DNA of 64,000 nt from Geminocystis sp. NIES-3708 (GCF_001548095.1 NZ_AP014815.1:2479656-2543655); one strand, 5' to 3'. Shown: positions 8,784 to 19,506, counted from the first letter of the stretch. Notes: generated by a model from the sequence alone, not told the origin. Program-made: numbers and translations.

Positions 8784-9401
8784 TTACGGATAAATCAAAG
8801 GATAATTTTCTGGCGAGATATAAACCTCATCACAATTAGCTTTATAACGATATTCTTGCAATTCAAATTGGTTATTTTTCCATTGATACTTGGCAAAACT
8901 ACCACAATCTCCTAAGCCTCTGGTTTTTGTTTCTAGGACTAAAATTTGAGTTAAAGGATCAAATTCTGTTGTACCAGTTAATGTATTAATATTAATTAAT
9001 TTTAAATTATCAGTACTATTTTCAAAAGTATCAAAATTAATGACTTCTATTTTTTTTAAATTTTTATCCAATAAAAGGTATTGATAATTGCTTTGATATG
9101 CACCTAAAAAACATAAAATTTCAACTAAATATTGTTCATTGTTCAAAATTAATATATTAGCTGATTCTTTCGATAAATCTTTATCCTGCTGTTGATTACA
9201 AAGATTTATATTTGGTTGCTTATAAATAATTTCAAGAATTTCTTGTTTTTTTTCGATGGAAATAGATGTTAATTCTTTTGATTCTTTAACTTGTTTTTGA
9301 CAACCAAAAATCAACAATAAAATTAACAAAGAAAATGCAACTTTTAGATTTATAAAAAATAATTTTGGTAATTTTAAAAAATACAATAGATTTATTGCCA
9401 A
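8784..9401 (-). CDS. DUF1176-type lipoprotein
   Basis: A 205-residue protein with a hydrophobic N-terminal segment (about residues 20-33) ending in the lipobox IFGC, with the lipidated Cys at 34, so it is probably anchored on the outer face of a membrane. The C-terminal half holds RGLGDCGSFAKYQW and a later Cys, a pattern of the DUF1176 family of periplasmic proteins. Function is unknown. It is followed closely (6 bp) by the upstream methyltransferase gene on the same strand, suggesting co-transcription. Confidence 0.6.
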   Translation of the reverse strand: MAINLLYFLKLPKLFFINLKVAFSLLILLLIFGCQKQVKESKELTSISIEKKQEILEIIYKQPNINLCNQQQDKDLSKESANILILNNEQYLVEILCFLGAYQSNYQYLLLDKNLKKIEVINFDTFENSTDNLKLININTLTGTTEFDPLTQILVLETKTRGLGDCGSFAKYQWKNNQFELQEYRYKANCDEVYISPENYPLIYP

Positions 9402-9407
9402 GACTTT

Positions 9408-10049
9408 TTACTTATTAATAGTAGCAATACTTAACATTCCTTTCCATAAATAGGGTAATCTGCCGACAAAATTAAATTGAATATCTGTAAATCCTTCTTC
9501 TTTCAATAATTCTGTTAAAGTTTTGACTGAGAAAAATTTTATATGTCCTCCATCCCACAAAACTGTAAAATGCTGATCTAATTTTCCTGACATAGCTAAA
9601 GCTAAATTTTTCCAATATCCATGATATGGAGTTGTAACTAAAAGTTTTCCTTGAGGTTTTAAACATATTTTTGCTGCTTCAATTAACTTTCGAGGAAAAA
9701 ATAAATGCTCAATCACATCTGAAGAAATGATAATATCAAAAGCATTTTCTAATGACTGTTCTTTATATTTTAATTCATATACACTACCCACAAAAAAACT
9801 ACAATTCGGGTAGTTTTGACTAGCTATTTTTACTCCTGATTCTGATTCTTCAATACCTGTAACATCGAATCCTTTTTCTGCAATCTTGGAAGTGAGAGAG
9901 CCATTTCCACAACCTAAATCCAAGACTTTTAATTTTTCCCCTCTGGGTGAAATAGGAGAGGGTAACATTGACAAGATTGCTGGAAGATAATAATTATGGG
10001 AATGAGAAGAATTCTCGCTTTTCCAACCATAATCAAATTCTTGATTCAT
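9408..10049 (-). CDS. Class I SAM-dependent methyltransferase
   Basis: A 213-residue protein with the Rossmann SAM-binding motif VLDLGCGNGSL (near residue 43), an acidic residue at the end of strand 2 (VTGIEES) and the DIIISSDVIEH loop. It resembles UbiG-like/Methyltransf_23 enzymes acting on small molecules or sugars. The substrate is unknown. It ends 6 bp before the lipoprotein start and is divergent from metK; the shared promoter interval is about 87 bp. Confidence 0.8.
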   Translation of the reverse strand: MNQEFDYGWKSENSSHSHNYYLPAILSMLPSPISPRGEKLKVLDLGCGNGSLTSKIAEKGFDVTGIEESESGVKIASQNYPNCSFFVGSVYELKYKEQSLENAFDIIISSDVIEHLFFPRKLIEAAKICLKPQGKLLVTTPYHGYWKNLALAMSGKLDQHFTVLWDGGHIKFFSVKTLTELLKEEGFTDIQFNFVGRLPYLWKGMLSIATINK

Positions 10050-10136
10050 ATAAATTTCATGTTAATAATTTTCTCTATGGCAATATTAGCCTATATCATA
10101 TAAGATTAGATCCAAAATCATTGAGGAAAAAAAGAA

Positions 10137-11393
10137 TTGAGTCGTAACTATTTGTTTACGTCCGAGTCCGTTACAGAGGGGCATCCGGACAAAATTTGTG
10201 ACCAAATCTCCGATACTATTTTAGATGCTTTATTAACTCAAGATCAATCTAGCCGAGTAGCCGCAGAAGTGGTTGTTAATACTGGTTTAGTTTTGATTAC
10301 TGGAGAAATTTCATCTAATGCAAATGTGAATTATATTGATTTAGCTCGTAAAAAAATTGCTGATATTGGTTATACTGATGCAAATAACGGCTTCTCTGCG
10401 GAGAGTTGCTCGGTTTTAATCGCTTTAGATGAACAATCAGCAGATATTGCCCAAGGGGTGAATCAAGCTCAAGAACAACGAGAAAATCTTAGTGATGATG
10501 AACTTGATCAAATTGGGGCAGGAGATCAAGGAATTATGTTCGGTTTTGCTTGTAATGAAACTCCCGAATTAATGCCTTTACCCATTAGCTTGGCACATCG
10601 CATTGCTAGACGTTTATCCGTAGTCAGAAAATCAGGAGAATTACCTTATTTAGGTCCTGATGGTAAAACTCAAGTGACGATCGCCTATGAAAATGATAAA
10701 CCCGTAGGAATTGATACTATTTTAATTTCTACTCAACATTCTGCTACCATTGGAAATATTACGGATAATAATGCTATTCAAGCAACTTTACGAGAAGCAA
10801 TTCAAGAAGTAGTAGTTGATCCTGTATTTCATGATTTACAGATTAAACCAAATGCTCAAACCCGTTTCTTACTCAATCCTACTGGTAAATTTGTCATTGG
10901 TGGTCCTCAAGGAGATTCGGGCTTAACAGGACGTAAAATTATTATTGATACCTACGGCGGTTACTCACGTCATGGGGGCGGAGCTTTTTCTGGCAAAGAT
11001 CCAACCAAAGTTGATCGCAGTGCATCTTATGCCGCTCGTTATGTTGCAAAAAATATTGTTGCGGCTGGTTTAGCTAGTAAGTGCGAAGTACAAGTGAGTT
11101 ATGCTATTGGCGTAGCTCAACCTGTAAGTATTTTTATTGAAACTTTCGGAACATCTACTGTTCCTGAAGAGAAACTATTACCTTTAGTTAAAGCCCATTT
11201 TGACTTACGCCCAGCAGGTATTATTCAAATGTTTAACTTACGTTCTCTACCATCTCAACGAAATGGTCGTTTTTATCAAGATGTTGCCGCCTATGGTCAT
11301 TTTGGACGTACTGACTTAGATTTACCTTGGGAAAGAACTGATAAAGCGGCTTTACTTTTGGATTCTATTAATAAAAATTTAGCGATCGCCTAA
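10137..11393 (+). CDS. metK: S-adenosylmethionine synthase
   Basis: A 418-residue MetK making S-adenosylmethionine from methionine and ATP in the cytoplasm. Signatures include the N-terminal [17 protein letters not shown], the [12 protein letters not shown] motif and the [16 protein letters not shown] phosphate-binding loop. The start is a TTG at 10137: it gives the expected short leader (MSRNYLF) and a GAGGA ribosome-binding sequence lies about ten bases upstream. Length matches the family. It is a core gene and no riboswitch is evident upstream. Confidence 0.96.
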   Translation: MSRNYLFTSESVTEGHPDKICDQISDTILDALLTQDQSSRVAAEVVVNTGLVLITGEISSNANVNYIDLARKKIADIGYTDANNGFSAESCSVLIALDEQSADIAQGVNQAQEQRENLSDDELDQIGAGDQGIMFGFACNETPELMPLPISLAHRIARRLSVVRKSGELPYLGPDGKTQVTIAYENDKPVGIDTILISTQHSATIGNITDNNAIQATLREAIQEVVVDPVFHDLQIKPNAQTRFLLNPTGKFVIGGPQGDSGLTGRKIIIDTYGGYSRHGGGAFSGKDPTKVDRSASYAARYVAKNIVAAGLASKCEVQVSYAIGVAQPVSIFIETFGTSTVPEEKLLPLVKAHFDLRPAGIIQMFNLRSLPSQRNGRFYQDVAAYGHFGRTDLDLPWERTDKAALLLDSINKNLAIA

Positions 11394-11772
11394 AATAAAT
11401 AATGAGGAATGAGGGATTAGGAATAAAAAATTAACTTCTAGTCTTCTCCTCTCTTATCTCGGTTCAACAGAAGAAAAATGGTGAAGACAAGACAGGTGGA
11501 CAAGGAGAAAAATTCTTAATATTTGTACATTTTTGGGATAATTTTATTCATTTACGGGAAACAATCTACCTGTCAGCCTGTCAACAAGAGTCCGTTCTCA
11601 CCAATAATTTTATATCGAACTCGGGTTCTTCTAGTTTTCTCTTCTAGCTCCCCAGTCTTCCTTGATTACTTTTTCTGAATCACCAATTATAATGTATGAT
11701 TAGATCATAGACGCAGTTTTTGAGTTTCATTCTAAATATAAAGAGAATATATAATTATTCTCAACATTATCC
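11394..11772. repeat. Intergenic region with inverted copy of the dispersed repeat
   Basis: No gene is seen between metK and ccmO. Bases 11461-11528 are the reverse complement, with scattered changes, of the repeat at 2401-2461. The last 100 bases before ccmO are AT-rich and should hold its promoter, but no clear -35/-10 pair stands out. Confidence 0.45.
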
Positions 11773-12588
11773 ATGATACATAGGCACATAAGTCCAGATA
11801 GCGCACTTGGTTTAGTTTCCACATTCAGTTTTCCTGCCATTGTTGGTACGGCTGACATGATGCTTAAGTCAGCAGAAGTGTTGTTAGTGGGTTATGAAAA
11901 AATTGGTGCTGGTCATTGTACAGCCATTGTGAGGGGAAATATAGCTGATGTCCGTTTGGCTGTAGAAGAAGGAGCAAAAATGGCAGAACAAATAGGACAA
12001 TTACATACGAAATTGGTAATTGCCCGTCCGATGCCCAACTTAGAAGCAATATTTCCTATTGGTAGTCGTTTAGTAGTAGAAGCACAACAAAAAAGAGGCT
12101 ATAGTAAATTAAGTAATAGATCAATTGGTTTAATTGAAACTAAAGGATTTCCTGCCATGGTGGGTGCGGCAGATGCAATGCTCAAATCAGCCGATGTACA
12201 ATTAGCTTCCTATGAAACCATTGGTGCAGGTTTATGTACTGCTATTATAAGAGGCTCGGTTGCTAATGTTGCCGTAGCTATCGAAGCGGGAATGGCGGAA
12301 GCCGAAAGAATTGGAGAATTAAATGCCGTGATGATTATTCCTCGTTTATTGGAAGATTTGGAACATACCTTACCTGTGGCTAATTATTGGTTAGATGAAA
12401 AATCGCAACAACAACCATTACCTACATTTACGACTCAACAACGTACTCAAAAACGTCGTAAATTAGTTGCTTTACCTGAGTTAGAAAAAGTACCTTTAAC
12501 TTTTGAAACTAGAGAAAAAGTACAACAAAAAGCAGAATTAGAATCTATTTTAGAATTACCGCCTCAAACTGAAAATGATCAATCATAG
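11773..12588 (+). CDS. ccmO: Carboxysome shell protein CcmO (tandem BMC domains)
   Basis: A 271-residue protein with two bacterial microcompartment domains in tandem (about residues 10-95 and 118-203). Each has the ALGLV/SIGLIE start, a MLKSA(E/D)V helix and a GAG.CTAI.RG core, followed by a charged tail of about 65 residues. CcmO is a pseudohexameric facet protein of the beta-carboxysome shell, which encloses Rubisco and carbonic anhydrase. It lies apart from any ccmKLMN cluster, as in many cyanobacteria. Confidence 0.93.
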   Translation: MIHRHISPDSALGLVSTFSFPAIVGTADMMLKSAEVLLVGYEKIGAGHCTAIVRGNIADVRLAVEEGAKMAEQIGQLHTKLVIARPMPNLEAIFPIGSRLVVEAQQKRGYSKLSNRSIGLIETKGFPAMVGAADAMLKSADVQLASYETIGAGLCTAIIRGSVANVAVAIEAGMAEAERIGELNAVMIIPRLLEDLEHTLPVANYWLDEKSQQQPLPTFTTQQRTQKRRKLVALPELEKVPLTFETREKVQQKAELESILELPPQTENDQS

Positions 12589-12752
12589 ATTTTGTCAAGA
12601 CTTCAAACTCTCAATATAATATTTTTGAAAAATAATTAAGATTATTAACTTAGAAAAACAAATTTTAATAGTTATTAAATAATTGTGATAGAGTTTTCGA
12701 CTCTGAACTAATATTAACTAAATTACTAAAAATAAATATTTTCTAGGTTTTT

Positions 12753-14444
12753 ATGAACTTCAATGATCGTTGTTTTGCTCGTAAATTTACTGCTTTAAGT
12801 TTAAGTCTTCTGAGTTTAAATGCCTTGTACATTAAAAAAGTTTATTCTGCTGAGAATATTTTTGCAGTTTATACTCCTTTTATTGCTTCTTTACGGGTAA
12901 ATTCCTTAGAACAATTTGCTAAAGATGGCACTGTTAATAAAAATTTAGGTTTTTATCTTAATTTAGCACGAGTTAATGAACAACAAACCGCCGAGTTTCG
13001 CAAAGCATTAACGACTCCTGTTATCGTTGATCCTGTGTTAATTTCTCGTATTTTAAACACTAACGAAGGAGAAAGATTACTTAACTATTTTGGTTCAGTT
13101 ATTAATATTAGAGGAGGAAGAAATGGTAAATATGTTCTTAGAGGAGCATTAATTAAGGCGGCTTTAGAAAAAGATGGTTTAAGTTTAATTAATGTATTGC
13201 GTAATTTAGCCGTTGATATTCAAATTGATATACCTCAAGCGTTGAAATATACTGACCAAATTAACTTAGTGGTTCGAGGTAGCGAATTTTTTGCGAATGA
13301 AATAGTTAATCTAGCTATGGCAGAAACTGATTCTAATCCTTCCGTTGATTTTAATAAATTAACCGATATTCGACAGCTTGGACCAATGAGAGTGAGTAAT
13401 ACTACTTTAAATTTATTTGACTCTAGTAGAAATCGTCGGTTTTATGTGGAATTATATCAACCACAACAGTTAACTCCGAATAATCCTGTTATTATTTTCT
13501 CCCATGGCTTAAGTTCTCGCCCCGAAGATTTTAAGAGTATCGCCACACATTTAGCTTCTTACGGTTATGTAGTCGCAATGCCTCAACATCCGGGCAGTGA
13601 TATTCGTCAAACAGAAGATTTTATAGCTGGGTTATCTCGGCAAATTTTCCTGTTGAATGAATTTACTGATCGACCTTTAGATATTACATTCTTATTAGAT
13701 GAACTAACCCGTTTAAACTCTAGTCAATTTGGTGGTAATTTAAACCTCGAAAGTGTCGGTGTTGGAGGACATTCCTTTGGGGGTTATGGTGCTTTAGCCG
13801 TAGCAGGAGCCAAAATTGACTTTGAAAATCTCGAAAATAGCTGTAACCTTACTTTTGGAAATCTTAATACAGCATTATTATTACAATGTCGTGCTTTAAA
13901 ATTACCCAGAAAAGATTATAATTTTCGAGATCCTAGAATTAAGGCCGTTTTTACGATGAATCCCGTAAATGCTTCTATTTTTGGAATAAATGGATTAAAT
14001 GAAGTAAAAATACCTACATTTTTTGGGGCTGGAAGCTACGATCCAGCTACACCCTTTGTTTTTGAACAAGCCCGAACTTTTCCTTTTCTTAATAGCGAAA
14101 ATACTTATTTTCAACTACAAGAAGGACAAGCCCATGTTGATTTTTCTCAACTAGATGCAGGTATTACAGATTTAGTAGAAACAGTTGGTAATTTAACTTT
14201 ACCTTCACCTTACCTTTTAGAACAATATACTAATTCTATGGCGTTGGCTTTTTTCAAAGTACATTTAAACAGCGATGAAAATTACCGAGTATATTTGCAA
14301 TCATCTTACGGGAAACATTTAAGTGAAGGAGAAGAATTTAAAACTCATATTATCACTCATAAGTCTGTTCCTGCTCTGCGACAAAAATTTGACCAATTTA
14401 TACAAGATAATTCCGATCTTATTTTCGGCTCAATAATTCGTTAG
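12753..14444 (+). CDS. Alpha/beta hydrolase with N-terminal DUF1400 domain
   Basis: A 563-residue protein with a hydrophobic signal-like N-terminus (about residues 10-30), a cyanobacterial DUF1400 region (about 30-160) and an alpha/beta-hydrolase domain resembling platelet-activating-factor acetylhydrolases (about 210-510). The nucleophile elbow is GGHSFGG with Ser341; an oxyanion segment IIFSHGLSSRPEDF precedes it, and AHVDFS provides a likely catalytic His. It is probably an exported esterase or lipase. The substrate is unknown. It is transcribed alone. Confidence 0.8.
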   Translation: MNFNDRCFARKFTALSLSLLSLNALYIKKVYSAENIFAVYTPFIASLRVNSLEQFAKDGTVNKNLGFYLNLARVNEQQTAEFRKALTTPVIVDPVLISRILNTNEGERLLNYFGSVINIRGGRNGKYVLRGALIKAALEKDGLSLINVLRNLAVDIQIDIPQALKYTDQINLVVRGSEFFANEIVNLAMAETDSNPSVDFNKLTDIRQLGPMRVSNTTLNLFDSSRNRRFYVELYQPQQLTPNNPVIIFSHGLSSRPEDFKSIATHLASYGYVVAMPQHPGSDIRQTEDFIAGLSRQIFLLNEFTDRPLDITFLLDELTRLNSSQFGGNLNLESVGVGGHSFGGYGALAVAGAKIDFENLENSCNLTFGNLNTALLLQCRALKLPRKDYNFRDPRIKAVFTMNPVNASIFGINGLNEVKIPTFFGAGSYDPATPFVFEQARTFPFLNSENTYFQLQEGQAHVDFSQLDAGITDLVETVGNLTLPSPYLLEQYTNSMALAFFKVHLNSDENYRVYLQSSYGKHLSEGEEFKTHIITHKSVPALRQKFDQFIQDNSDLIFGSIIR

Positions 14445-14840
14445 TTAATTAGTTGAAGGGATACTATATAAGTATTTGTAGTTAGGAAAATTAAATAAAT
14501 AAGACCAAACAGAAAATTTTTTATCTAATATGTATGGATAAAAGGAAATAATTTTTTATAATTAATTTTAATGACAATATGAATTAAGATTGAAACAAAA
14601 AACTTTCATTTAAAAAGAAAATCAATATTTTTTTATTAGAAAATTAAAATATAGCAAAACTATAATATTGACTATACCGTTAGGGTTTCATAATGTCCTA
14701 ATGAAATCTTTCTCTACTATATAATTTTTGGGGTGTGCCCAGGGAATAGTTTATCTTACAATCCTAATCAGATTTACTTTCCCTAAATACTATCATATAT
14801 AATGAATATTTAATGATTTGATTAAGAAAAGCTTTTAACA
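14445..14840. other. AT-rich intergenic region
   Basis: This 396-bp stretch has no convincing reading frame. It contains a promoter-like pair at 14668-14696, described separately, and a downstream leader with an inverted repeat (AGGGAA near 14740, TTCCCT near 14784) that could fold into a long-loop hairpin. No known RNA family was recognised. Confidence 0.4.
14668..14696 (+). promoter_or_regulatory. Candidate sigma-70-type promoter
   Basis: TTGACT (14668-14673) and TAATGT (14691-14696) are separated by exactly 17 bases. Transcription from here would give a leader of about 140 bases before the small protein at 14841 and the membrane protein after it. Confidence 0.45.
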
Positions 14841-15179
14841 ATGAAATTATATATTAGTTATGGTAATCAAGATTCTAATCAATGGGAAATACTCACAGAA
14901 TTTAACCTTCAATCATTATCTAATCAAAATTTTATTTCTATAGTAAAAGAAGAAATATTAGTTTTAAATTCTCAGATTATTATTTTACCTAATGATGAAA
15001 AATTAGAAATTACAGTATCTTATGCAAAGGCAAATCGAGGCATAAGTCTTTGTGTTATAAGTAATAATAAAACTTTAATTTATGTTGGTGGTTTTAAATC
15101 TTGTGAAACAGGTTATGATCCTAGTATTATATTCTTAACTCCTAAAGGATTACATTTATCTTTAATGGTGGGAAATTAA
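14841..15179 (+). CDS. Conserved-looking hypothetical protein, 112 residues
   Basis: I do not recognise this protein. It is soluble-looking, with no signal peptide or membrane segment, and alternates charged and beta-prone stretches (LEITVSYA, ISLCVISNNKTLIYVGGF). It starts at an ATG and ends 31 bp before the membrane-protein gene on the same strand, suggesting co-transcription. Codon use resembles its neighbours. Confidence 0.6.
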   Translation: MKLYISYGNQDSNQWEILTEFNLQSLSNQNFISIVKEEILVLNSQIIILPNDEKLEITVSYAKANRGISLCVISNNKTLIYVGGFKSCETGYDPSIIFLTPKGLHLSLMVGN

Positions 15180-15210
15180 AAAATTAGAATAACAATAATA
15201 AATTGAAAAG

Positions 15211-17031
15211 ATGGATAATTCAAAATTTTCAATAATATTAACGTACTTTCAAAATCATAGTTTATTTTTAATTATTTGGGTAACTTCTTTATTAATTACA
15301 ATTGGAATTGCTTTCATTTTTAAAATTAATAATCATACAACTATTAATCAAATATTATCTATTAAAAAAAATTCTAAAAAAAAGACTTTAGATTTTTTAC
15401 TAATTGTAAGTTTTTATATATTTATTATCGCTTATATTTATTTAATGCTTTATGGCGAAGATTTTGGTTATCATGACAATAATCAATTTACCTTTTTCAC
15501 CCTTCAAAATCGCTTTTTTGATATGCCAATTTGGCCTAATGCTGGAAGATTTTGGCCTTTAGGGCTTCAAGAATATAATTTAATTAGTCTTATCAGTAAA
15601 ACTCCCATTGCTTATCAATCTTTTTCCGTTTTACAATTACTTATTATCATTTATCTTTGTTTATCAATTTTATCTAATTTCAATTTATTAAATAAACTTT
15701 TTATTACTACTATTATTATTACTTCTTCAACCTTTGTTATTTCTTTTTTTGGTTTAATTTTTCCAGAAAGAAATCTTATTTTTTGGTTGGCTATTTTTAT
15801 TTTTTGTTTACTTAAAAATCAAATTAATAATTCATTTATTTACATATCTGGAATTTTTATTTCCGCTCAATTTTTACTTTATTATAAAGAGCCTAGTTTT
15901 TTATTTATCATGGGATTTTGTCTTGCTCATTTATTCTTAAAAACACTTCAAAATAAGCTTTTAGGTAAAAAAATAAATAAAATCTCAAGTTATATTTCAG
16001 AAAACTGGATTGATTTTGGCTTAATATTATTATCTTTAGTTTTTTTCTTTTTATATATATTCTATATTTACGGAAAAGTGGAGATTTCTTATACAGAAGA
16101 AAGACAAGAAGTTAATATATTATCTACTTTTACTAGTTATATTAAAGTTAACCCTATATTATTAATTTTTGTTTTATTTTTACCTTTACGAATAGTAGGA
16201 GTATGTTTAGGAAAATATAAAATTAACTTAATATGGGATTCTTTAGCAATAGGAAATTTATTATATTTTTTAGCATATTTAAAACTAAATATGTTTAGAT
16301 GGTATTATACAGCACCTTTTGATTTTGTTGCCCTTTTATACTTAGTTAATATAATTTCTGAAGTTTTTATCAAAACAGAAAAAAATAAATACAAATTACC
16401 TATTTGTATCAGTCTATTATTTTTAATTTTTATAACCAATTTACACTATTCTTCTTACGCAATTTTAGCTAGAAAAAAAGAAATAGAATCAAGAGTACAA
16501 ACTACTAATTTTCTAAGAAATAATATAAAAAATAATATGAATACTAATTTATTTTTTCCAGCGAATGAATCTTATTATATTATGGAATTTGCGTCATTTC
16601 TAAATTATAAAAATTTTCCTATTTTGTCCAAGAATAATGAAGAAGATAAAAATCATTTTGAACAACAGGCTAATTACTTAATAATGAAAGCCTCGAATAA
16701 TTTTACTGACAATTTATGTATGTCTTTTCGTCCTTTTAAATGCTTTGAATCCAAACAAGTAAATAAAAATGACTTCATCACTTTTTTACCAGAAACTGTT
16801 ATGTTATTTTCTGCTGATTTTGATCAATCTATTCCTATTAATATAATAAATAAATATCAACAAAAATCAAAAATAATATTTCACTATCAACCTCAATTTA
16901 AAGGCATTGAAAGTGTCCTATATTTTTTGACAAAAAATAAAATTAATGAAAAATGGCTAAACGTTTATATTTTTACTGATTTTAATGATTCTCAACATAA
17001 TATAAACTCTGAAATAATACCTAATAAATAA
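15211..17031 (+). CDS. Multi-pass membrane protein, possible GT-C glycosyltransferase
   Basis: A 606-residue protein with about ten hydrophobic segments in the first 420 residues and a soluble C-terminal part. The early loop YGEDFGYHDNNQ, rich in acidic residues after the second helix, and the NAGRFWPLG segment recall GT-C-fold glycosyltransferases that use lipid-linked sugars, where an acidic pair in the first outer loop is catalytic. The family is not identified with certainty, so this is an inference from topology. Base composition is very AT-rich. Its last 11 bases overlap the convergent gene. Confidence 0.5.
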   Translation: MDNSKFSIILTYFQNHSLFLIIWVTSLLITIGIAFIFKINNHTTINQILSIKKNSKKKTLDFLLIVSFYIFIIAYIYLMLYGEDFGYHDNNQFTFFTLQNRFFDMPIWPNAGRFWPLGLQEYNLISLISKTPIAYQSFSVLQLLIIIYLCLSILSNFNLLNKLFITTIIITSSTFVISFFGLIFPERNLIFWLAIFIFCLLKNQINNSFIYISGIFISAQFLLYYKEPSFLFIMGFCLAHLFLKTLQNKLLGKKINKISSYISENWIDFGLILLSLVFFFLYIFYIYGKVEISYTEERQEVNILSTFTSYIKVNPILLIFVLFLPLRIVGVCLGKYKINLIWDSLAIGNLLYFLAYLKLNMFRWYYTAPFDFVALLYLVNIISEVFIKTEKNKYKLPICISLLFLIFITNLHYSSYAILARKKEIESRVQTTNFLRNNIKNNMNTNLFFPANESYYIMEFASFLNYKNFPILSKNNEEDKNHFEQQANYLIMKASNNFTDNLCMSFRPFKCFESKQVNKNDFITFLPETVMLFSADFDQSIPINIINKYQQKSKIIFHYQPQFKGIESVLYFLTKNKINEKWLNVYIFTDFNDSQHNINSEIIPNK

Positions 17032-17500
17032 ATTTTGCTGCCGCATTAACTAATTCATCAGCTACTTTAATTGAATAAGGTTTAATTAACCACCAAATAA
17101 AAGGAGATAGCCAACCTCGCAGAGTGATGGAATAAGAAATATAACTACCGCATAAAGTAGATTCTATTTGATACGTGATACGTTGTTCAATACCCGGAAT
17201 TGCCAATAGACGAATACTTAATAATTCTCTAGGTTTAACATTTTCCACAAATACTCGAATGGGAATAGGAGTTAGACGAGTCACTACTTGAAAAATTAAC
17301 CCTGGTTTTGGAATTAAACCTTTAGGTAAATCTGTTTGAGAGAAAAGAGGATGCCATGACATATCTGCTAAGTTGATTAATTTTCGCCAGACAATATCAA
17401 CAGGTACAGTTGTAACTACCCGATAAGTTTTATAAAGGGAAAATTGACATAATAATTTGCCACCTTCCGCCAATAATTTAAAAGAGAAATTCAATATCAT
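17021..17500 (-). CDS. SRPBCC-fold (polyketide cyclase/START-like) protein
   Basis: A 159-residue protein with features of the SRPBCC superfamily: an early strand YRVVTTVPVDIVWRKL, a helix-grip core with PKPGLIFQV and RELLSIRLLAIPGIE, and a C-terminal amphipathic helix. These proteins bind hydrophobic ligands. The ligand is unknown. It is convergent with the membrane-protein gene and their ends overlap by 11 bp. Confidence 0.65.
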   Translation of the reverse strand: MILNFSFKLLAEGGKLLCQFSLYKTYRVVTTVPVDIVWRKLINLADMSWHPLFSQTDLPKGLIPKPGLIFQVVTRLTPIPIRVFVENVKPRELLSIRLLAIPGIEQRITYQIESTLCGSYISYSITLRGWLSPFIWWLIKPYSIKVADELVNAAAKFIY

Positions 17501-17928
17501 GATATTTACTAACTACTTGCTGTTGCTGACTAACGATAATTTAAGAAAATGTAAAATTGAGAATAAAAACTTTGGATTTTCTTTACTTACAACAATTTTA
17601 AACTACTATTCTATTTATATATTTTGTTGATATATAGCAGTCCTAAATGATTTGTGTCAAAATAAATCTCGAAAATCTGGAGACAAGTGGTTTAAACCCT
17701 TTATTCTATAGTGATTATATAATTTATTGTTACTTTTAAATATTTGACAACTGATTTAGGATTGCGATAATTATTAATTATTAATTATTAATTTCTAATT
17801 CTTCATTTCTTATTCTTAATTTTTGACTGTTGCAAAATATTAAGATCTAATAATAATCATAGTCTAATGATGCTCTCACAGTTTAGATTGGTAAATTGTA
17901 AGTTATTTTAATAAATATTTATAAAAAC
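17501..17928. other. Intergenic region upstream of hemF
   Basis: This 428-bp stretch lies between divergent genes and has no convincing reading frame. It carries the repeat GACAAGTGGTTTAAACCC (17684-17701), shared with 7593-7610, and a run of TTAATTA units (about 17770-17792). Promoters for the SRPBCC gene and hemF must lie here, but no strong consensus pair is evident. Confidence 0.4.
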
Positions 17929-18948
17929 ATGGCTACCACAGAAGCAACTCCTAAAACTTCTCTTCCTCCCGAAGATGCTAAAGCTAGAGTTAGTCAATTT
18001 ATGCAGACTCTTCAAGATGAAATTTGTACGGGTTTGGAAACATTAGACGGTAAAGGTAAATTTAAAGAAGATAGTTGGCAAAGAGAAGAAGGAGGCGGTG
18101 GACGATCCAGAGTCCTCACTGATGGTAATATATTTGAACAGGGTGGCGTAAACTTTTCGGAAGTTTGGGGCAATCATTTACCTCCTAGCATTTTACAGCA
18201 ACGTCCCGAAGCTGAAGGACATTCTTTTTATGCTACTGGTACTTCGATGGTATTGCATCCAAAAAATCCTTATATACCTACTGTACATCTTAATTATCGC
18301 TATTTTGAAGCAGGTCCAGTATGGTGGTTTGGTGGTGGTGCAGATTTAACGCCTTATTATCCTTTTGCTGAAGACGCCCATCATTTTCACTCTACTTTCA
18401 AAAAAACTTGTGATCAACATCATCCTGAATATTATCCTGTATTTAAGCGTTGGTGTGATGAATATTTTTATTTGAAACATCGTAACGAAACTAGAGGAAT
18501 TGGCGGATTGTTTTTTGATTATCAAGATGGTACTGATCCCCTTTATCGTGGTCCTCATAAAGATAAAGATGCAGCTATTTATAGCCGTTCTTTACCCCCT
18601 CAAAATCATCGAACATGGGAGGACTTATTTGCTTTTATTCAAGACTGTGGTCGGACTTTTTTACCAGCTTACGTTCCTATTGCACAAAAACGTCAAAATA
18701 CTGAATATGGCGATCGCCAACGGAACTTTCAATTATATAGAAGAGGACGTTATGTAGAATTTAACTTAGTTTATGACAGAGGTACTATTTTTGGATTACA
18801 AACTAACGGTAGAACTGAGTCTATTTTAATGTCATTACCTCCTCTTGTGCGTTGGGAATACGGCTATCAACCAGAGCCAAATACCCCAGAGGCTCAACTT
18901 TATGACGTATTTTTAAAACCCCAAAATTGGGCAGATTGGAGTAAATAA
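17929..18948 (+). CDS. hemF: Oxygen-dependent coproporphyrinogen III oxidase
   Basis: A 339-residue HemF converting coproporphyrinogen III to protoporphyrinogen IX with O2, in heme and chlorophyll synthesis. Typical segments include [12 protein letters not shown], the VHLNYRYFE stretch, [23 protein letters not shown], and near the C-terminus [16 protein letters not shown], which lines the active site. Length is as expected. The window also encodes a HemW-like radical SAM protein at 53390, but that family is not itself the anaerobic oxidase. Confidence 0.96.
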   Translation: MATTEATPKTSLPPEDAKARVSQFMQTLQDEICTGLETLDGKGKFKEDSWQREEGGGGRSRVLTDGNIFEQGGVNFSEVWGNHLPPSILQQRPEAEGHSFYATGTSMVLHPKNPYIPTVHLNYRYFEAGPVWWFGGGADLTPYYPFAEDAHHFHSTFKKTCDQHHPEYYPVFKRWCDEYFYLKHRNETRGIGGLFFDYQDGTDPLYRGPHKDKDAAIYSRSLPPQNHRTWEDLFAFIQDCGRTFLPAYVPIAQKRQNTEYGDRQRNFQLYRRGRYVEFNLVYDRGTIFGLQTNGRTESILMSLPPLVRWEYGYQPEPNTPEAQLYDVFLKPQNWADWSK

Positions 18949-19043
18949 TTAATAATTAACAATTAACAATTAATTTTCTATTCAATAAATCATCGTTATC
19001 ATGATAAAAAGTTAGTTAATAAATATCATCAAAATAATTAACA

Positions 19044-19506
19044 ATGACGAAGCCTGAAAAAAATATTGAATTGGAAAAAGTCATTCTCAAAGGTAGAAAA
19101 TTTTCTCTAGCAGAATTAACAGGCAAAGAAGGAGGTAGTTTTCTTAAAGGAGAATCTCCAGTACCAAAAATAGTTAAATTAAAAATAGAAATAAAACTTT
19201 TTGTTAGTAATAATTTAAAAGATTTATCTTATTCATTGCATTACAAGCCGTTTTAAATGATAAAGTTGAAGGAGAAGACAAAAAAATAAGTTCTCATCAA
19301 GAAAAACCTCTTCACGCCTTACAATTCAATTAATGGTTGAAGAAATTATCAGTAATGATCATGTATATCACCAATTTGTGAAATAGGTAGATTTAAAATG
19401 GGAAAATATGAACAGTCAATGTCATCATTTTCAATCATCAAATTATTTCAAAAAAATAATCAAATTCTATCTAAATAAATATGGTGTTAGTGAATCAAAA
19501 GAGTAA
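19044..19506 (+). pseudogene. Decayed hypothetical gene (two frameshifts, one stop)
   Basis: An ATG-started frame runs about 65 codons, then the sense continues in a second frame from about 19238 (ALQAVLNDKVEGEDKK...), and in a third from about 19330 (LMVEEIISNDHVYHQFVK). An in-frame TAG at 19384 is followed by VDLKWENM up to TAA at 19504. The pieces join into one charged soluble protein of roughly 150 residues, so I read it as a pseudogene rather than a 70-residue gene. The family is unknown to me. Confidence 0.65.

Noticed and set aside
8706-8915. Plus-strand frame of 69 codons before and over the lipoprotein gene
   Set aside because: It overlaps the 3' end of a well-supported minus-strand lipoprotein gene and has no protein-like pattern or ribosome binding site.
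14690-14840. Possible small RNA or riboswitch in the leader
   Set aside because: Only a long-loop inverted repeat is seen; there is no recognisable RNA family and no regulatory partner.
18500-18757. Frame inside hemF
   Set aside because: It lies wholly within the certain hemF gene in another frame, so it is a shadow.
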